DNA of 64,000 nt from Epiperipatus broadwayi. Lineage: Eukaryota; Onychophora; Udeonychophora; Euonychophora; Peripatidae. Location of the stretch: assembly GCA_028023455.1 (NCBI GenBank), contig JAQFVV010000043.1, forward strand, positions 1 through 64,000, in the 5' to 3' direction. The notes beneath the pieces are model-generated. The model worked only from the letters and a program-made list of their open reading frames with translations. It did not search any database and was not told the origin of the DNA. Position numbers and translations under genes: made by a program. This document shows positions 45,465 through 55,654 of the stretch, in pieces (positions within the stretch are counted from its first letter, which is position 1; each line of letters opens with the position of its first letter).

Positions 45465-47705
45465 TGTAACAATCCGGAGAATTAGAGCTTAACGTAATCT
45501 GCACTACAGGGTGCCATCTAGGCATTTGAACCTAGAAAAATTTATAAACTAGGCAAATACGTAAGTCAAAAAAAAAAATTTTTTTTTTATATTATATATT
45601 TTGATATCCGGTCGTTATCCCATTGTCACTAGCTCAAGGAGTAGCAGAGATTTATATTTATAATAATATATTTTATTAATTCTTATCTAAGAATATTTTT
45701 AAAAAAGAATAAAATAAGCCACTGCCAGTAATTATACATACAAACATTTATTTACGCACATATATATAAGATTTAAAATTATCATTTTAATATGTTTACT
45801 TTAGCATTTAATTAATGTTTAACTTTTATTTTAGATTTTAATTTACATTTTTAATTTTTATAAGTTCGCACAGATGGGATTATAAAAGTTTGTTTTATAA
45901 TGTTGAGTATAGATCGGTTACATAGATTACACGGTTAAAAACATTTCAAAATAAACATAAACGATCAAAATATAAAATCATTGGTGGAATTGCATGAGGG
46001 AATTCACAAGAAACCCAATAGCATTCATCGTAAGATGCCCGCATTGACACCAATAACTAAAAAGACATCCGAATAAATACATTTTAGATACTCACCGTAA
46101 GGTATCATTATTTACCGAATGTCTATATATTTTGATCAAATATGAAACCCAAAACATAATTAACCGATAACGAATTCATGCAAGCGTCTATACCCAACTT
46201 AAATTTAACGCATTTTTATTTAGGGTGTCGAGTATGAATAAACTACATAGATCTGCATTTGAAAAGAAAATATTCTTCCCTGATTTAACCTTAGGCAAAA
46301 AGTTCGCAGTCAAACCGGCATCAATCCATCTGATACATTTATGTATTCAATGTAGCATGAAAATACGACAACACAAAATACTATACTGTCAGGAATGTAC
46401 ATCTGAACAGTAAGTAGAGTTAGAGAAGACATCGTCTCTCCACCAACAGGAATGCTACATCTATTGGCGAGTAGAACAATAAACAAAAAACTCCATAGGA
46501 ATGGATTGCGGTTCTTTGCCGACTTACAAACCCATCCATAGGCAAACAGAAGGTGTGTGGCGTATATATATGCAAATCCTGCCCGTAGCGGATCTCATAC
46601 TACATCTACTAACTTCATCAATATATCCAATCCATTGACCTAATTCAACTATGAAACAAATAACCTAAGATTTACCCTCCCCTAATATAACTTTACAAAT
46701 CTATATAGCCATTCACGCCCGACTTAAGTTTAACATTTATGTAATTTAGTCTAACGAAAAACAAAAATCATATTAAAAACTTAAAAGAACAAAAAAAAAA
46801 AAATGGAAATGATTTTAAATAAAAAAAAAAATACATCAAATAACATTATTAACATTAATTTACGTTGGTCAGATAGTATTGTATTTGTATTTTTTACTAA
46901 AAGGTTTAGAGTTCTTATTGTTTTCAAATGAATATAAAGTTCTTGTGATTTTTAAAACGTCCAGCTTTATCCTTTACAGTTGCTTGCCGTTGTTGGCAAT
47001 TTTGAACGGAAATTCCCACGCCGTACTGAAGATATTGGTATCCAGTTAGTCGTTGTTTTTATTTATCCGGAGGTCTTTACTTGAGCTGGTCCTTAATGTA
47101 GAAAATGATGTCATTTCTCTTTCTTTTTTAGCAGAACTGAAGGGATTGAAGAGTGCGTCTTTTCAATCCCTTCTCCTTCGACTCCGCACTAACACATATC
47201 TGTACTCTCGTAATAACTAATTAATTCTTTTATTTTCAAACCTTTCCTTTTATAATAATTTTGTGAATTAACTCAACATTACGTCATGATGGTGAAAACC
47301 TTTTCATTGAGGTCCGATTTCTCGATGGATTTCTTTCATTTGCTAAAAGTTTCTATTGTTTTTTTATCTGACCGATGCTTATACATTTAAATGCCCAAGG
47401 CTAGTTTACATTTGACTAATGAAATAATCATTTCCATTTTTCAATAACACCAATTAATTTGTTTTCAAACTTAAAGATATATTTTTATCTCCAAATCTTT
47501 TTAAGTTTTTGTTTTTAAAATACCATTTCTATTTTTAATAAAGTTTTATTTTAATAATTTTTTTTATCTGTGCGATTTTATATATACGAGTTTAAGATGA
47601 TTTTTTAATTTTTAATTCTTAAAAAAGAAGTTTTTATTTGCGAACTTTTGTTCTTTTAATGTTTACTAATAAAAAACAATGTAACGTACGTATGTGCCCA
47701 TTACA
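45465..47705 (-). repeat. LTR (5' LTR in element sense)
   Basis: 2241 bp, from TGTAACAATCCGG to GTGCCCATTACA. The 62-codon ORF at 46225-46413 has a near-identical frame in the other LTR (43359-43536, without its first ATG); it has no recognisable domain and is probably fortuitous. Confidence 0.85.
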
Positions 47706-48842
47706 ACAGAGAACATTAGATTTCCACCAACTAAGAGAACAAGCTGGCTTTAAAAGTGGTTTTAGTACAGTAGATCATATTCAGATATTGAGAGAAGTTA
47801 TAGAAAGGACAAATGAATATGAGTTGTCATTATGTTTTGGATTTGTAGATTATGAAAAGGCATTTGATTCTATAAACATTTCTTCAGTGATTAAAGCATT
47901 GGATCATCAAGGTATAGATCCAGGATATTGTTATATTTTAAAGAATGTTTATAAAAATGCAACAGCAACAATTAGATTACATAATGATACTGGGACAGTC
48001 AACATTGAGAAAGGTGTAAGACAAGGTGTCTCCATATCTCCAAAACTTTTTACAGCAGTGCTGCAAGAAGTATTTTGTGGATTAAAATGGGAAACTAAAG
48101 GAGTGAAAGTAAATGGAGATTATTTAAGTCATTTAGATTTCGCAGATGATGTAGTTGTTTTTGCAAATAATGCTTCAGAGCTGCAGGAAATGTTGCAGGA
48201 GTTATCAGATGAACGTAAGAAAGTAGGACTAAAGATAAATGTTAAAAAGACTAAAGTAATGTTTAATCGATTTGGTCAACATATGAAAATAAAGATTGAT
48301 TATGATGAATTAGAAGAAGTTAACAGTTACAAATACCTTGGTCAGATTATTAATACAGATGGAAACATAATGGAGGAAATTAATCATAGAATTAAACTTG
48401 GTTGGAGTGCTTTCGATAGAAATAACTTGATACTAAAAGGAAATATGCCTATGTGTTTGAAAAGGAAGGTTTTTAACAAATGTGTTTTACCAGTTCCTAC
48501 TTATGGATCTTAGACTTGGACACTTAATAGAAGAGCAATACAGAGACTTCAGACCACTCAAAAGAAGTATGGAGAGATGTATGTTGGGAGTAACAAGAAG
48601 AGATCGAAAACGCAATGTATGGGTAAGAGAACAAACAGGTGTTACTGACCTCATTGAAAAAATTAAAAGATTGAAATGGAGTTGGGCTGGACATATTGCT
48701 AGAAGAGATGATAACAGGTGGACAATTGAAATTTTAAACTGGATTCCAAGAGATTGTAAAAGACCCAGAAAGAGACCACATGTGAGATGGATGGATGAAA
48801 TAAGAAAGTGTGCATTGGTGATGTGGAGAAGAGAAGCTTAAG
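47706..48842 (+). pseudogene. LINE reverse transcriptase, 3' part after the LTR insertion
   Basis: An open frame to 48513 carries REQAGFKSGFSTVDHIQILR, FVDYEKAFDSINISSVIKAL (RT block A, Asp present), GVRQGVSISPKLF, HLDFADDVVVFANN with the FADD catalytic pair, and YKYLGQIINTDG. A TAG stop interrupts TYGS-TWTLNRR, and a second frame continues RDRKRNVWVREQTGVTDLI to RKRPHVRWMDEI. The first 22 codons of the open frame belong to the LTR. This is the best-preserved RT in the window. Confidence 0.85.
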
Positions 48843-49032
48843 ATCGGAGAAGATGGATTAAACTTGGAGAGACCTTCATCCTGCAGTGGATTGATATTGG
48901 TTGATGGTGATGATATTCCACCAATGTGTTTTCCTAAATTTGCAAACAAACACAATTTCTAAATTGTTATTACATCTTCATAGTGCATTCATGGCTTGAA
49001 CTTTTTTCTGATAATTAAGATTACCATTAAAG

Positions 49033-49590
49033 ATTTTGAAATATGAATTTTTTCCTACAGTGCAGGCTTTTTTTTCTTTCATACCTGCACTTCTATATGT
49101 AATATATAGGGGGTTTGAATTAGATTTTCACACGACCCTCAATCATCCATGCTATCTCATACCGCTGATACACTTGAACATGTTGAAAAGATAAATAATC
49201 ATCAATATATGTATTTCGTGCTAAACCAGCACTCGCCTGTTGGTCCTGAGTATCATCTCCACACATATATATACTCAAAGCTCAGCTTATATTAAGATAG
49301 CCAATCTTCGTACTTTAATGGACAGGCTTCAAACCACTCCACCACACAACTCTTCAACTGTCCATTTCATTGTAAATCTGATGACAGAACACTCAAAGCC
49401 CACCTTAGTGCCAACCATCTCATCCTACCCATGTTAACCACAAGTCACTCTGATCCCTCATATACAGGACATAATCCATTTACATACATTACGAGAGATG
49501 GGCAGACCCTAAAGCACTATATTTTGAAATATGAATTTATATATTTTTTCTACAGTACACATTTTTTTTCATACCTGCACTTCTATGTGT
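49033..49590 (-). repeat. Family H2 repeat, 1.15 tandem units, decayed hammerhead
   Basis: The block ATTTTGAAATATGAATTT...CATACCTGCACTTCTAT occurs at 49033-49096 and again at 49521-49586, giving a 488-490-bp period. Between them lies one H2 unit. Its minus-strand hammerhead at 49214-49243 keeps GAAA and the GTGCT/AGCAC stem, but CTGATGA has become CAGGCGA. Confidence 0.65.
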
Positions 49591-51594
49591 TTGATAAATT
49601 TTTACAAATAATGATATGGAGACGGATATTTTCATGGTGATGATTTGATACAAAATATTTTTCTTTAAATGATAAGTACTGAACACATACAAAATTTAAT
49701 TATATTTTAGTGCTATGATTTTTTAAGATACTTTAAGGTTTTATAGATTTGATTGAACACGTATATAAATAGACATTGAATTGATCGATATGTGAGTAGA
49801 CAATTTGATGAAAATTTTTGTCATTCAAATTAATAAAATTAAATATCTAGCGATCCTCTGGTGTACATGCATATTATTTATAATTGACTCGGGCACTTTA
49901 AAAAGATTACATTCTATGTTTAATCACTAACAAATCTCTCTTTCTATTCTCTTATATATTAAATTTAAAGAATTTTGGTTTTATTTACACATACTGCTAA
50001 TACTTGATTTGTGGAAGATTGACAAAGAAGACAGATTTAGACTTCACCTATTATTTATTCCAATAACCTCCTAGTTTTATATGTCATTCAAGTTTCAATC
50101 TCAAATATAAATAAAGAGGGAGAAGTCTTGTTTCCTATCAATCTTTCAACTCCATTTTATATGTATATCGTGTATCTGACTGGTCAATTAGTTGTGATAT
50201 GCTATAGTTTAAGTAACATTAAACCTTTTAGAATTAAATCCATTAAATTTTCAGCAGAATGCAACTAATCGCCACAATCTCTGCATACAATATCTATACA
50301 ACTTTTTCCAAGAATGATAAGATACATTCTTCTAAAGCTATTAACAATGAAAATACCATGTACTAAGTTGTTATTTAGGCACATAAATTATTTACATATC
50401 AAAATACATCTTAATTGCTTTAAAAAATAAGTAAGAAGTTTTTTAATTATTAACAGTTTTCTAATTTGTAATTGATATTTATGTAAACCTACTTTAGTAA
50501 TATAGAAGTGTAAAGGAAATATATTCCAAAAACCATTCTCAAAAAAAAAAAACCTTGTGTATGAAGGGGAGGATCTAATTTTTTTTGCTATTCATATGCT
50601 ATATTGTGACCGGGACTAAAATTTGAACCCCTTTACAAAGGTTAAAAGAAGTAAGATGAAATGAAAAGGGTTTAAAAAAAGTATAAATGTATCTGTGGAT
50701 CAAAAGCAATGCAAGAAGAAAAGTTTGGATTTGGATGGTTATCTTATATCCTGTTGCATAGTCTGGAAGTCTCTTGAACTGCTCTTCGTGTTGTTTTTAA
50801 AATGGACAGTAAAACTAAAACCTTACTGACCTGCACTTTGGAAAGATGGGGAAGGGGATTGATTAGAAAACCAATAGAGTTGTAATAAGTATTCTGTGCA
50901 CTGCAAATTATCATGGATAAACTATACAATCTTAAGAACTATGGAGTAGAGATCACCAGAGTATACCAGATCATCATCCGCAATAACCATATAATTCTGT
51001 TATTATTGCCATATGCTGCAAGATTATTCGTTTGCCAAATGGAGTTTGACGTAAAAGAAATGAAAAGACATTTATATATGAATTGCTTGTGCCTTGAAAT
51101 TCGATGATAGCATAAATAACAGAGGACAAGATAGACTTTAAATTTACACATCTATCAGTAAGCTTACTTATTTTGTAGTTATATTCCCGAGAATTAAGGT
51201 AAACAATTTGTTTGTTCTTTTTTTTTTACTATAATTTTATTTCAGATGTATTTTTATGTATTTATATTAGAGTATTAATTATATGACAAGTTATGATTTT
51301 TTTTTTTTGACTTGTTACTTTGTTTCTCTTTTCTTATAAATGGATTTGAAAAGGCTCATTCATGTATGTGTGTGTGTGTGCTGATTCACAGATACAGACA
51401 TTTAAATGGGAAAACCAATAGAACAAAAAGGAAGGGTTATTTAATTAATTAAATGTATAAAGATTAGAGTTAACCCATAGCCACGTAAAGGTCAAATGGA
51501 ACTCTGGCGTTAATTAGATAATTTAATTTTTTTGTTTTGTATTATGGTGTTTTTAAATATTAATTCTTATTAAGCGCAATGTCAGTAAGTAATA
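49591..51594 (+). other. Intron, no feature seen
   Basis: AT-rich intron. Short ORFs at 50.7-51.1 kb show no recognisable domain. Confidence 0.4.
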
Positions 51595-51900
51595 CTTAAA
51601 TAAAGCTAAAACCTTAGTACATACGCCTTGAGTGCTTAATTTATTACAAGAGCGACCTCTACAAATTTAAACGCAAGATTCGACTTTATAAAGATAAGAG
51701 CAGCCACTCTTATCTTACAACCTATTTTTCTAAATATATAGGCAAATCTAAAGCATTGTGATTTGGGAGTGTGAAGCTAATAAATTTTTCACTGATTAAG
51801 TCCACTTCGCGAAATCTTTCAATTTAAATTTTCTGGAGGTCGCTCTTGTAATAAATTAAGCACTCAAGGTGCATGTACTAAGGTTTTAGCCTTTTTTAAG
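51595..51900. repeat. TA-flanked foldback element (mariner-type MITE)
   Basis: 306 bp, ends CTTAAATAAAG and CTTTTTTAAG, with TA at 51593-51594 and 51901-51902. The inverted arms extend about 65 bp through AAAACCTTAGTACAT and GCTTAATTTATTACAAGAGC. A partial copy is at 58615-58700. Confidence 0.75.
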
Positions 51901-51902
51901 TA

Positions 51903-53152
51903 TAGTGTTTTTAGTATTTTATTATTTTTAATTGGTGGAGGGAAATTTATAATAGTTAACAGGGCAAAGAATCAGTTTCAGGAGATATTATTATTTTGCT
52001 TGTATAAAATAAATTTATTTGTTCTAAAATTACCTAGTCAGCGATCAATCATTTCATTAAATTATTTATTGAAGAAATAATAAGTGAATATTAATAAAAT
52101 TAATATAGCTTACAGTATCTATCTCTAATGAAGTATAACTACCACTAACCCCGAGAATTATTATTTCACTTCTATAACAACAGAACTAGTGTAGGAAATT
52201 TCTATAGTGGTAGATAATTTGTAGTTTCTTTATTTGTCCTCTCTCATTGCATTATTCTTTATTTATTATATAAAAATTGGTGCTTAAGGCTGAGGATCAG
52301 TATCAACACTTATAACTTGAAGGAGTCCAAACACGAACTTAGGTTCCGTATAATGTTAGGTACATGCAAGTTGATTTGAAATATAACTAAATAACATTAG
52401 TTCAGTCATCTTCATTAAACAAAATTGAGAAATAATGGGGTAATATTTAATATCGAATTATAAAATAATCCATAAGTTTATATTTAAATAGTCTGGTATT
52501 GTCAGTTAGTGTATGAGGTTCGAATAATTTACCCTCTCTGATGTTAATTAACCCGCAAGCCAGCGGTGACTGGTACAGTAAATATATATACATCTTTTTC
52601 TACATTATCTACTGTCATAAATTTTTAAAAAAAGATAAAACGAATAATATATCTAACTTTTGGGAAATGAATGTTTGCATTAATAACAATCCGCTATATT
52701 TTGTTCCAAACTCCATTAGTGGAAATTATGAATTAACAAATAAAAACTTACTTTGTTTATTATGCTTTGTTTGTAATACAATACATACTACTTATTAAAA
52801 CAAAATATAAAAATGAAGTTGGTTTTTGAAGGGAATGATGAGAATACTATTTTGTTTTGTATATATATAATGTGTGTACGTATCTTGTTGAATTTCACTT
52901 GAAAAAGTCCATTTGGTATATATATAGATGAAACTTTATGGTCGTGGAAAAATTTTAGTAAAATTTTGTTTTAACTAGTATTGTAATGTTATATGATTTT
53001 CTATTTTATTTATAATTACTAGTATAGTAATAGGCAGTATTTAATTTTTAGACTGTTTATTATATTGTTTTGTAGGTATACATCACCTTTCAACACACAT
53101 ACACATATGGAACACATACATTTTTAGCATATAAAATACATACATATGTCAA
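51903..53152 (+). other. Intron, no feature seen
   Basis: AT-rich intron; nothing recognised. Confidence 0.4.
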
Positions 53153-53232
53153 GCATTGGTGGTTAAGAGGTCAGCGACGGCTGCTTTACCAGCAGTCGTC
53201 CCGGGTTAGCAGGTTTGCTTCCTGCCTGATGC
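53153..53232 (+). tRNA. tRNA-like sequence (pseudogene or SINE head)
   Basis: Ends GCATTGG and CTGATGC form a seven-pair acceptor stem (two G-U). Immediately before the 3' strand is a perfect T-arm: GCAGG, loop TTTGCTT, CCTGC (53209-53225). TGGTTAAGAGGTC is A-box-like and GGTTTGCTTCC B-box-like. The middle folds as a nine-pair hairpin (ACGGCTGCT with AGCAGTCGT) rather than a normal anticodon arm, so it is probably not a functional tRNA. An A-rich and TA-repeat tail follows, as in SINEs. Confidence 0.5.
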
Positions 53233-54459
53233 TATGACACGAGAAAAAAATATATATATACATATAAATTAGGATTATAGTATAAACAAATTTTTTTTAA
53301 AATAATGCATTTATGAATAATACATTAAGAGTGTACTTATTTATTATTCTTACCGAAATAGTCAGCAAAGTTTCAGACCATCAGGGGATTTTAGAACCCT
53401 AAATTTTGCACATAAGATAGGCCTCTATTTTTGGAGAACACAACTAATTTTAAATAGATAAAGTTAATGGAATTTCGTTAGAGTCTATACAGCCTGAAAC
53501 ACTCTGCTAATTTTTTCTAATATCCTCATTATGTGTGGTTCTTTTCTTTTTGATTTTTTTTTTTTCTGATGATATCTTTTAATTCCTTGTTTGATATTCC
53601 ATCGGTTACGATCACTCCATCTCAACCAAGTTCATATACTTAAATCTATCCTATTTTTAATAATTTTTTAAAATTCTATTAGAAATTTAGTAGCAAATTC
53701 ATTATTGATATATGTGGCCTTTCCAGTTATTTTGATGCAGCTTAAATCCATATCGACTTTGGAATGTGTATAGCTATTTCCTATTTTAAGTAAATGGCAT
53801 AGAATCACTGTTTTTGCCATGATGCAATAAAGGGGAAGAAATTCCATTAAATAGATTTGCTTTGATGAACATTCTTTTTGATCTCCAGAGAAAAAGAAAC
53901 TTGCCTAATCTGCATCATTCAGTGCTTCCAAAGATCATTTGAAGCAGATGATTAATCTGGTACATTTTCATTTCAGAAGATTAGCTTAAATAGTTGGATT
54001 TGGGGAAAGAGGTATTTTAGGGAAGTAGAGAGTCATTGAATGAAGATACTACACAGAATAAGTGCAGTCCATTGTGTATATAAATCCATATGTTGGTGCA
54101 CTCTCGATTTCTTATGTCACATCACTGTTGTTTTTCTTTTGTTAATTATATTTGTTAATGTCTTAATATATATACAGTAATTTTTAAATTAAGTTATATC
54201 ATGGATGTAAACATGTAGCATATATGTGTTGAGAATATCTGTATTATATTAAAAATATATGTAGTGTTGGCTACTATCCACCGATTTTGGTGTCCATGTG
54301 ATGACCTGGAATCAAATGAGGCAGATATGGGAAACTATTGTCTAAAGATTTTTATATTTTATAAAAGTTAGAAGTAAGAAAAAAATAAACCAGTATTGTT
54401 TGTTTTTTATTTTCTTAATATGATTATTAAATACTATTCATTTATATATATATTTTTAG
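53233..54459 (+). other. Intron, no feature seen
   Basis: AT-rich intron before exon G. Confidence 0.4.
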
Positions 54460-54593
54460 AATATTTCAGTAGTAATCAGAATCCTTATCATGAGCAACTT
54501 TTAACGGCACTAGTGACACTTCACAACGATCCTGATAGAGACGTTCGGTTTTATGCAAATTCGGCCTCACATTTAATGCATCACAAAGATATG
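54460..54593 (+). CDS. PPP4R1: PPP4R1 exon G (possibly last coding exon)
   Basis: After TATTTTTAG the exon completes a Glu codon and encodes YFSSNQNPYHEQLLTALVTL, then LHNDPDRDVRFYANS and a short tail ending HHKDM. It aligns with the last HEAT repeat of vertebrate PPP4R1, which is followed there by about 15 residues. At the ATG codon there is a GTAAAT donor-like site. If it is unused, the frame continues 18 codons to a TAA at 54645-54647, with an AATAAA at about 54876 as a candidate polyadenylation signal. Both ends remain possible; I could not find a convincing further exon downstream. Confidence 0.85.
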
Positions 54594-54647
54594 GTAAATG
54601 CTGTAAAAGTAATTTTTAAAACTTTCAATTTTATAAATCTTCCTTAA

Positions 54648-55646
54648 TTTTTTGATTAATTTACATATTTATAATTTATTTTAAAATAATGTGTGGGTGT
54701 TTGAATGTTTTTCCAGAATTTTTCGACAACAACAAAAAACACACTTTCTCAAAAGTTTCATCATTTTTATAAATGACAAAATTGTAGTAAATGTCAACTT
54801 AAAACAGTTTATTAATATTTTTTGAGTACTTGAAAGTAAAGAAAAATATTTTACCAACTGTACTAATAATAAATTCAGAAAATTATATATATATTTTATA
54901 AATTTTCTACATACGTAATTAGTCCAAGGTATCATAATTACTTAGAAACAAAACGTTTAAGATTGTCTTTAAGGACGGACAATCGCAATCTACCATTTGC
55001 CCACTCCTGATCTAAGGAATAATTATCAAATGAATTAATTTGAATAATGGATTTATGCTCATATTGCCTAGTATATTTAATACTATATGAAAGATTTATT
55101 AATAATAATGCATTTGACAGTTGAAAATTTTTAGATACAGCCAGTATGGGTGAAATAATAATTGATTTCTGTTGATAGTTATATTCAATACATAATTTTT
55201 CCTCTAACTGTGATGAATATATTACTGAAATATTTTAAAGCCCATGATTACTTAGCTTGCATCTAATTTATGAGTAATCTTTTAGAGCTTCAATAGAAAT
55301 TAGAACTGATGATAAATAAGAATTGTCTTAACAATTAATTAAATGTTGGATAGCTACACCAGATTTTCAAACTTAATTTGTTATGTAATGTAGTATTATA
55401 TTGTTGTTATCTGTTTCATACACTAATGCTTATATTTGCATTTCTTTAATAGAGAGGGGAGGGAGGGGGGCAAATAATAAGTTAAGCATTTGTTTTATTG
55501 GTACAAATATGTATACACTTTGATTGATATAAGACTTAGAAGTTCTTAAACACGTATATGCTTAAATAAATTCAGTAGAGTTAATCACAAGGCTTGTTTA
55601 TTTTATGATATTCAGAAATATTTGTATTTAGTAAATGTATATTATT
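54648..55646 (+). other. Downstream or intronic DNA, no feature seen
   Basis: AT-rich with a G-rich run near 55455. AATAAA at about 54876 is a candidate PPP4R1 polyadenylation signal. Confidence 0.4.
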
Positions 55647-55654
55647 CTATAGGA

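Larger units (their letters stand above)
42591..47705 (-). mobile_element. Non-autonomous LTR retrotransposon with very long LTRs
   Basis: Two near-identical LTRs (42591-44839 and 45465-47705) flank only 625 bp. The element is bounded by ACAG on both sides (42587-42590 and 47706-47709), a 4-bp target duplication. A lysine-type primer-binding site at 45446-45462 on the minus strand, two bases from the inner LTR edge, sets the orientation. There is no gag or pol; proteins must come from an autonomous relative. It interrupts the LINE at 41.3-48.9 kb. Confidence 0.85.
41268..48914 (+). mobile_element. RTE-like LINE split by an LTR element
   Basis: Plus-strand copy of the same LINE as at 27.2-30.2 kb, in two parts: 41268-42590 (endonuclease from about the VMGDFNARIG region through the first RT blocks) and 47706-48914 (rest of RT and 3' end). 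The break falls at CGTCTACAG, which in the 27-kb copy is continuous. The 5' third is missing. The 3' end GGTTGATGGTGATGATA matches the other copies. Confidence 0.85.
3736..54647 (+). other. PPP4R1: PPP4R1 transcription unit, 3' part (seven exons recognised)
   Basis: Seven exons in one continuous reading frame (978 bp, 326 residues) match the C-terminal HEAT-repeat region of protein phosphatase 4 regulatory subunit 1, a scaffold that binds the PP4 catalytic subunit. Each junction has AG before and GT after the exon, and the phases agree: 0,0,0,0,2,1,0. Introns are about 14.5, 6.3, 7.3, 7.0, 0.078 and 14.8 kb; the five large ones are packed with transposons. The vertebrate protein is about 950 residues, so roughly the first 60 percent lies upstream of the window or in exons not recognised. 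Identity rests on motif-by-motif similarity remembered for the family. The exact C-terminus is uncertain. Confidence 0.85.

Noticed and set aside
46225-46413. 62-codon ORF present in both long LTRs
   Set aside because: Conservation is explained by the recent duplication of the LTRs; no domain is recognisable and the start is missing in the other copy.
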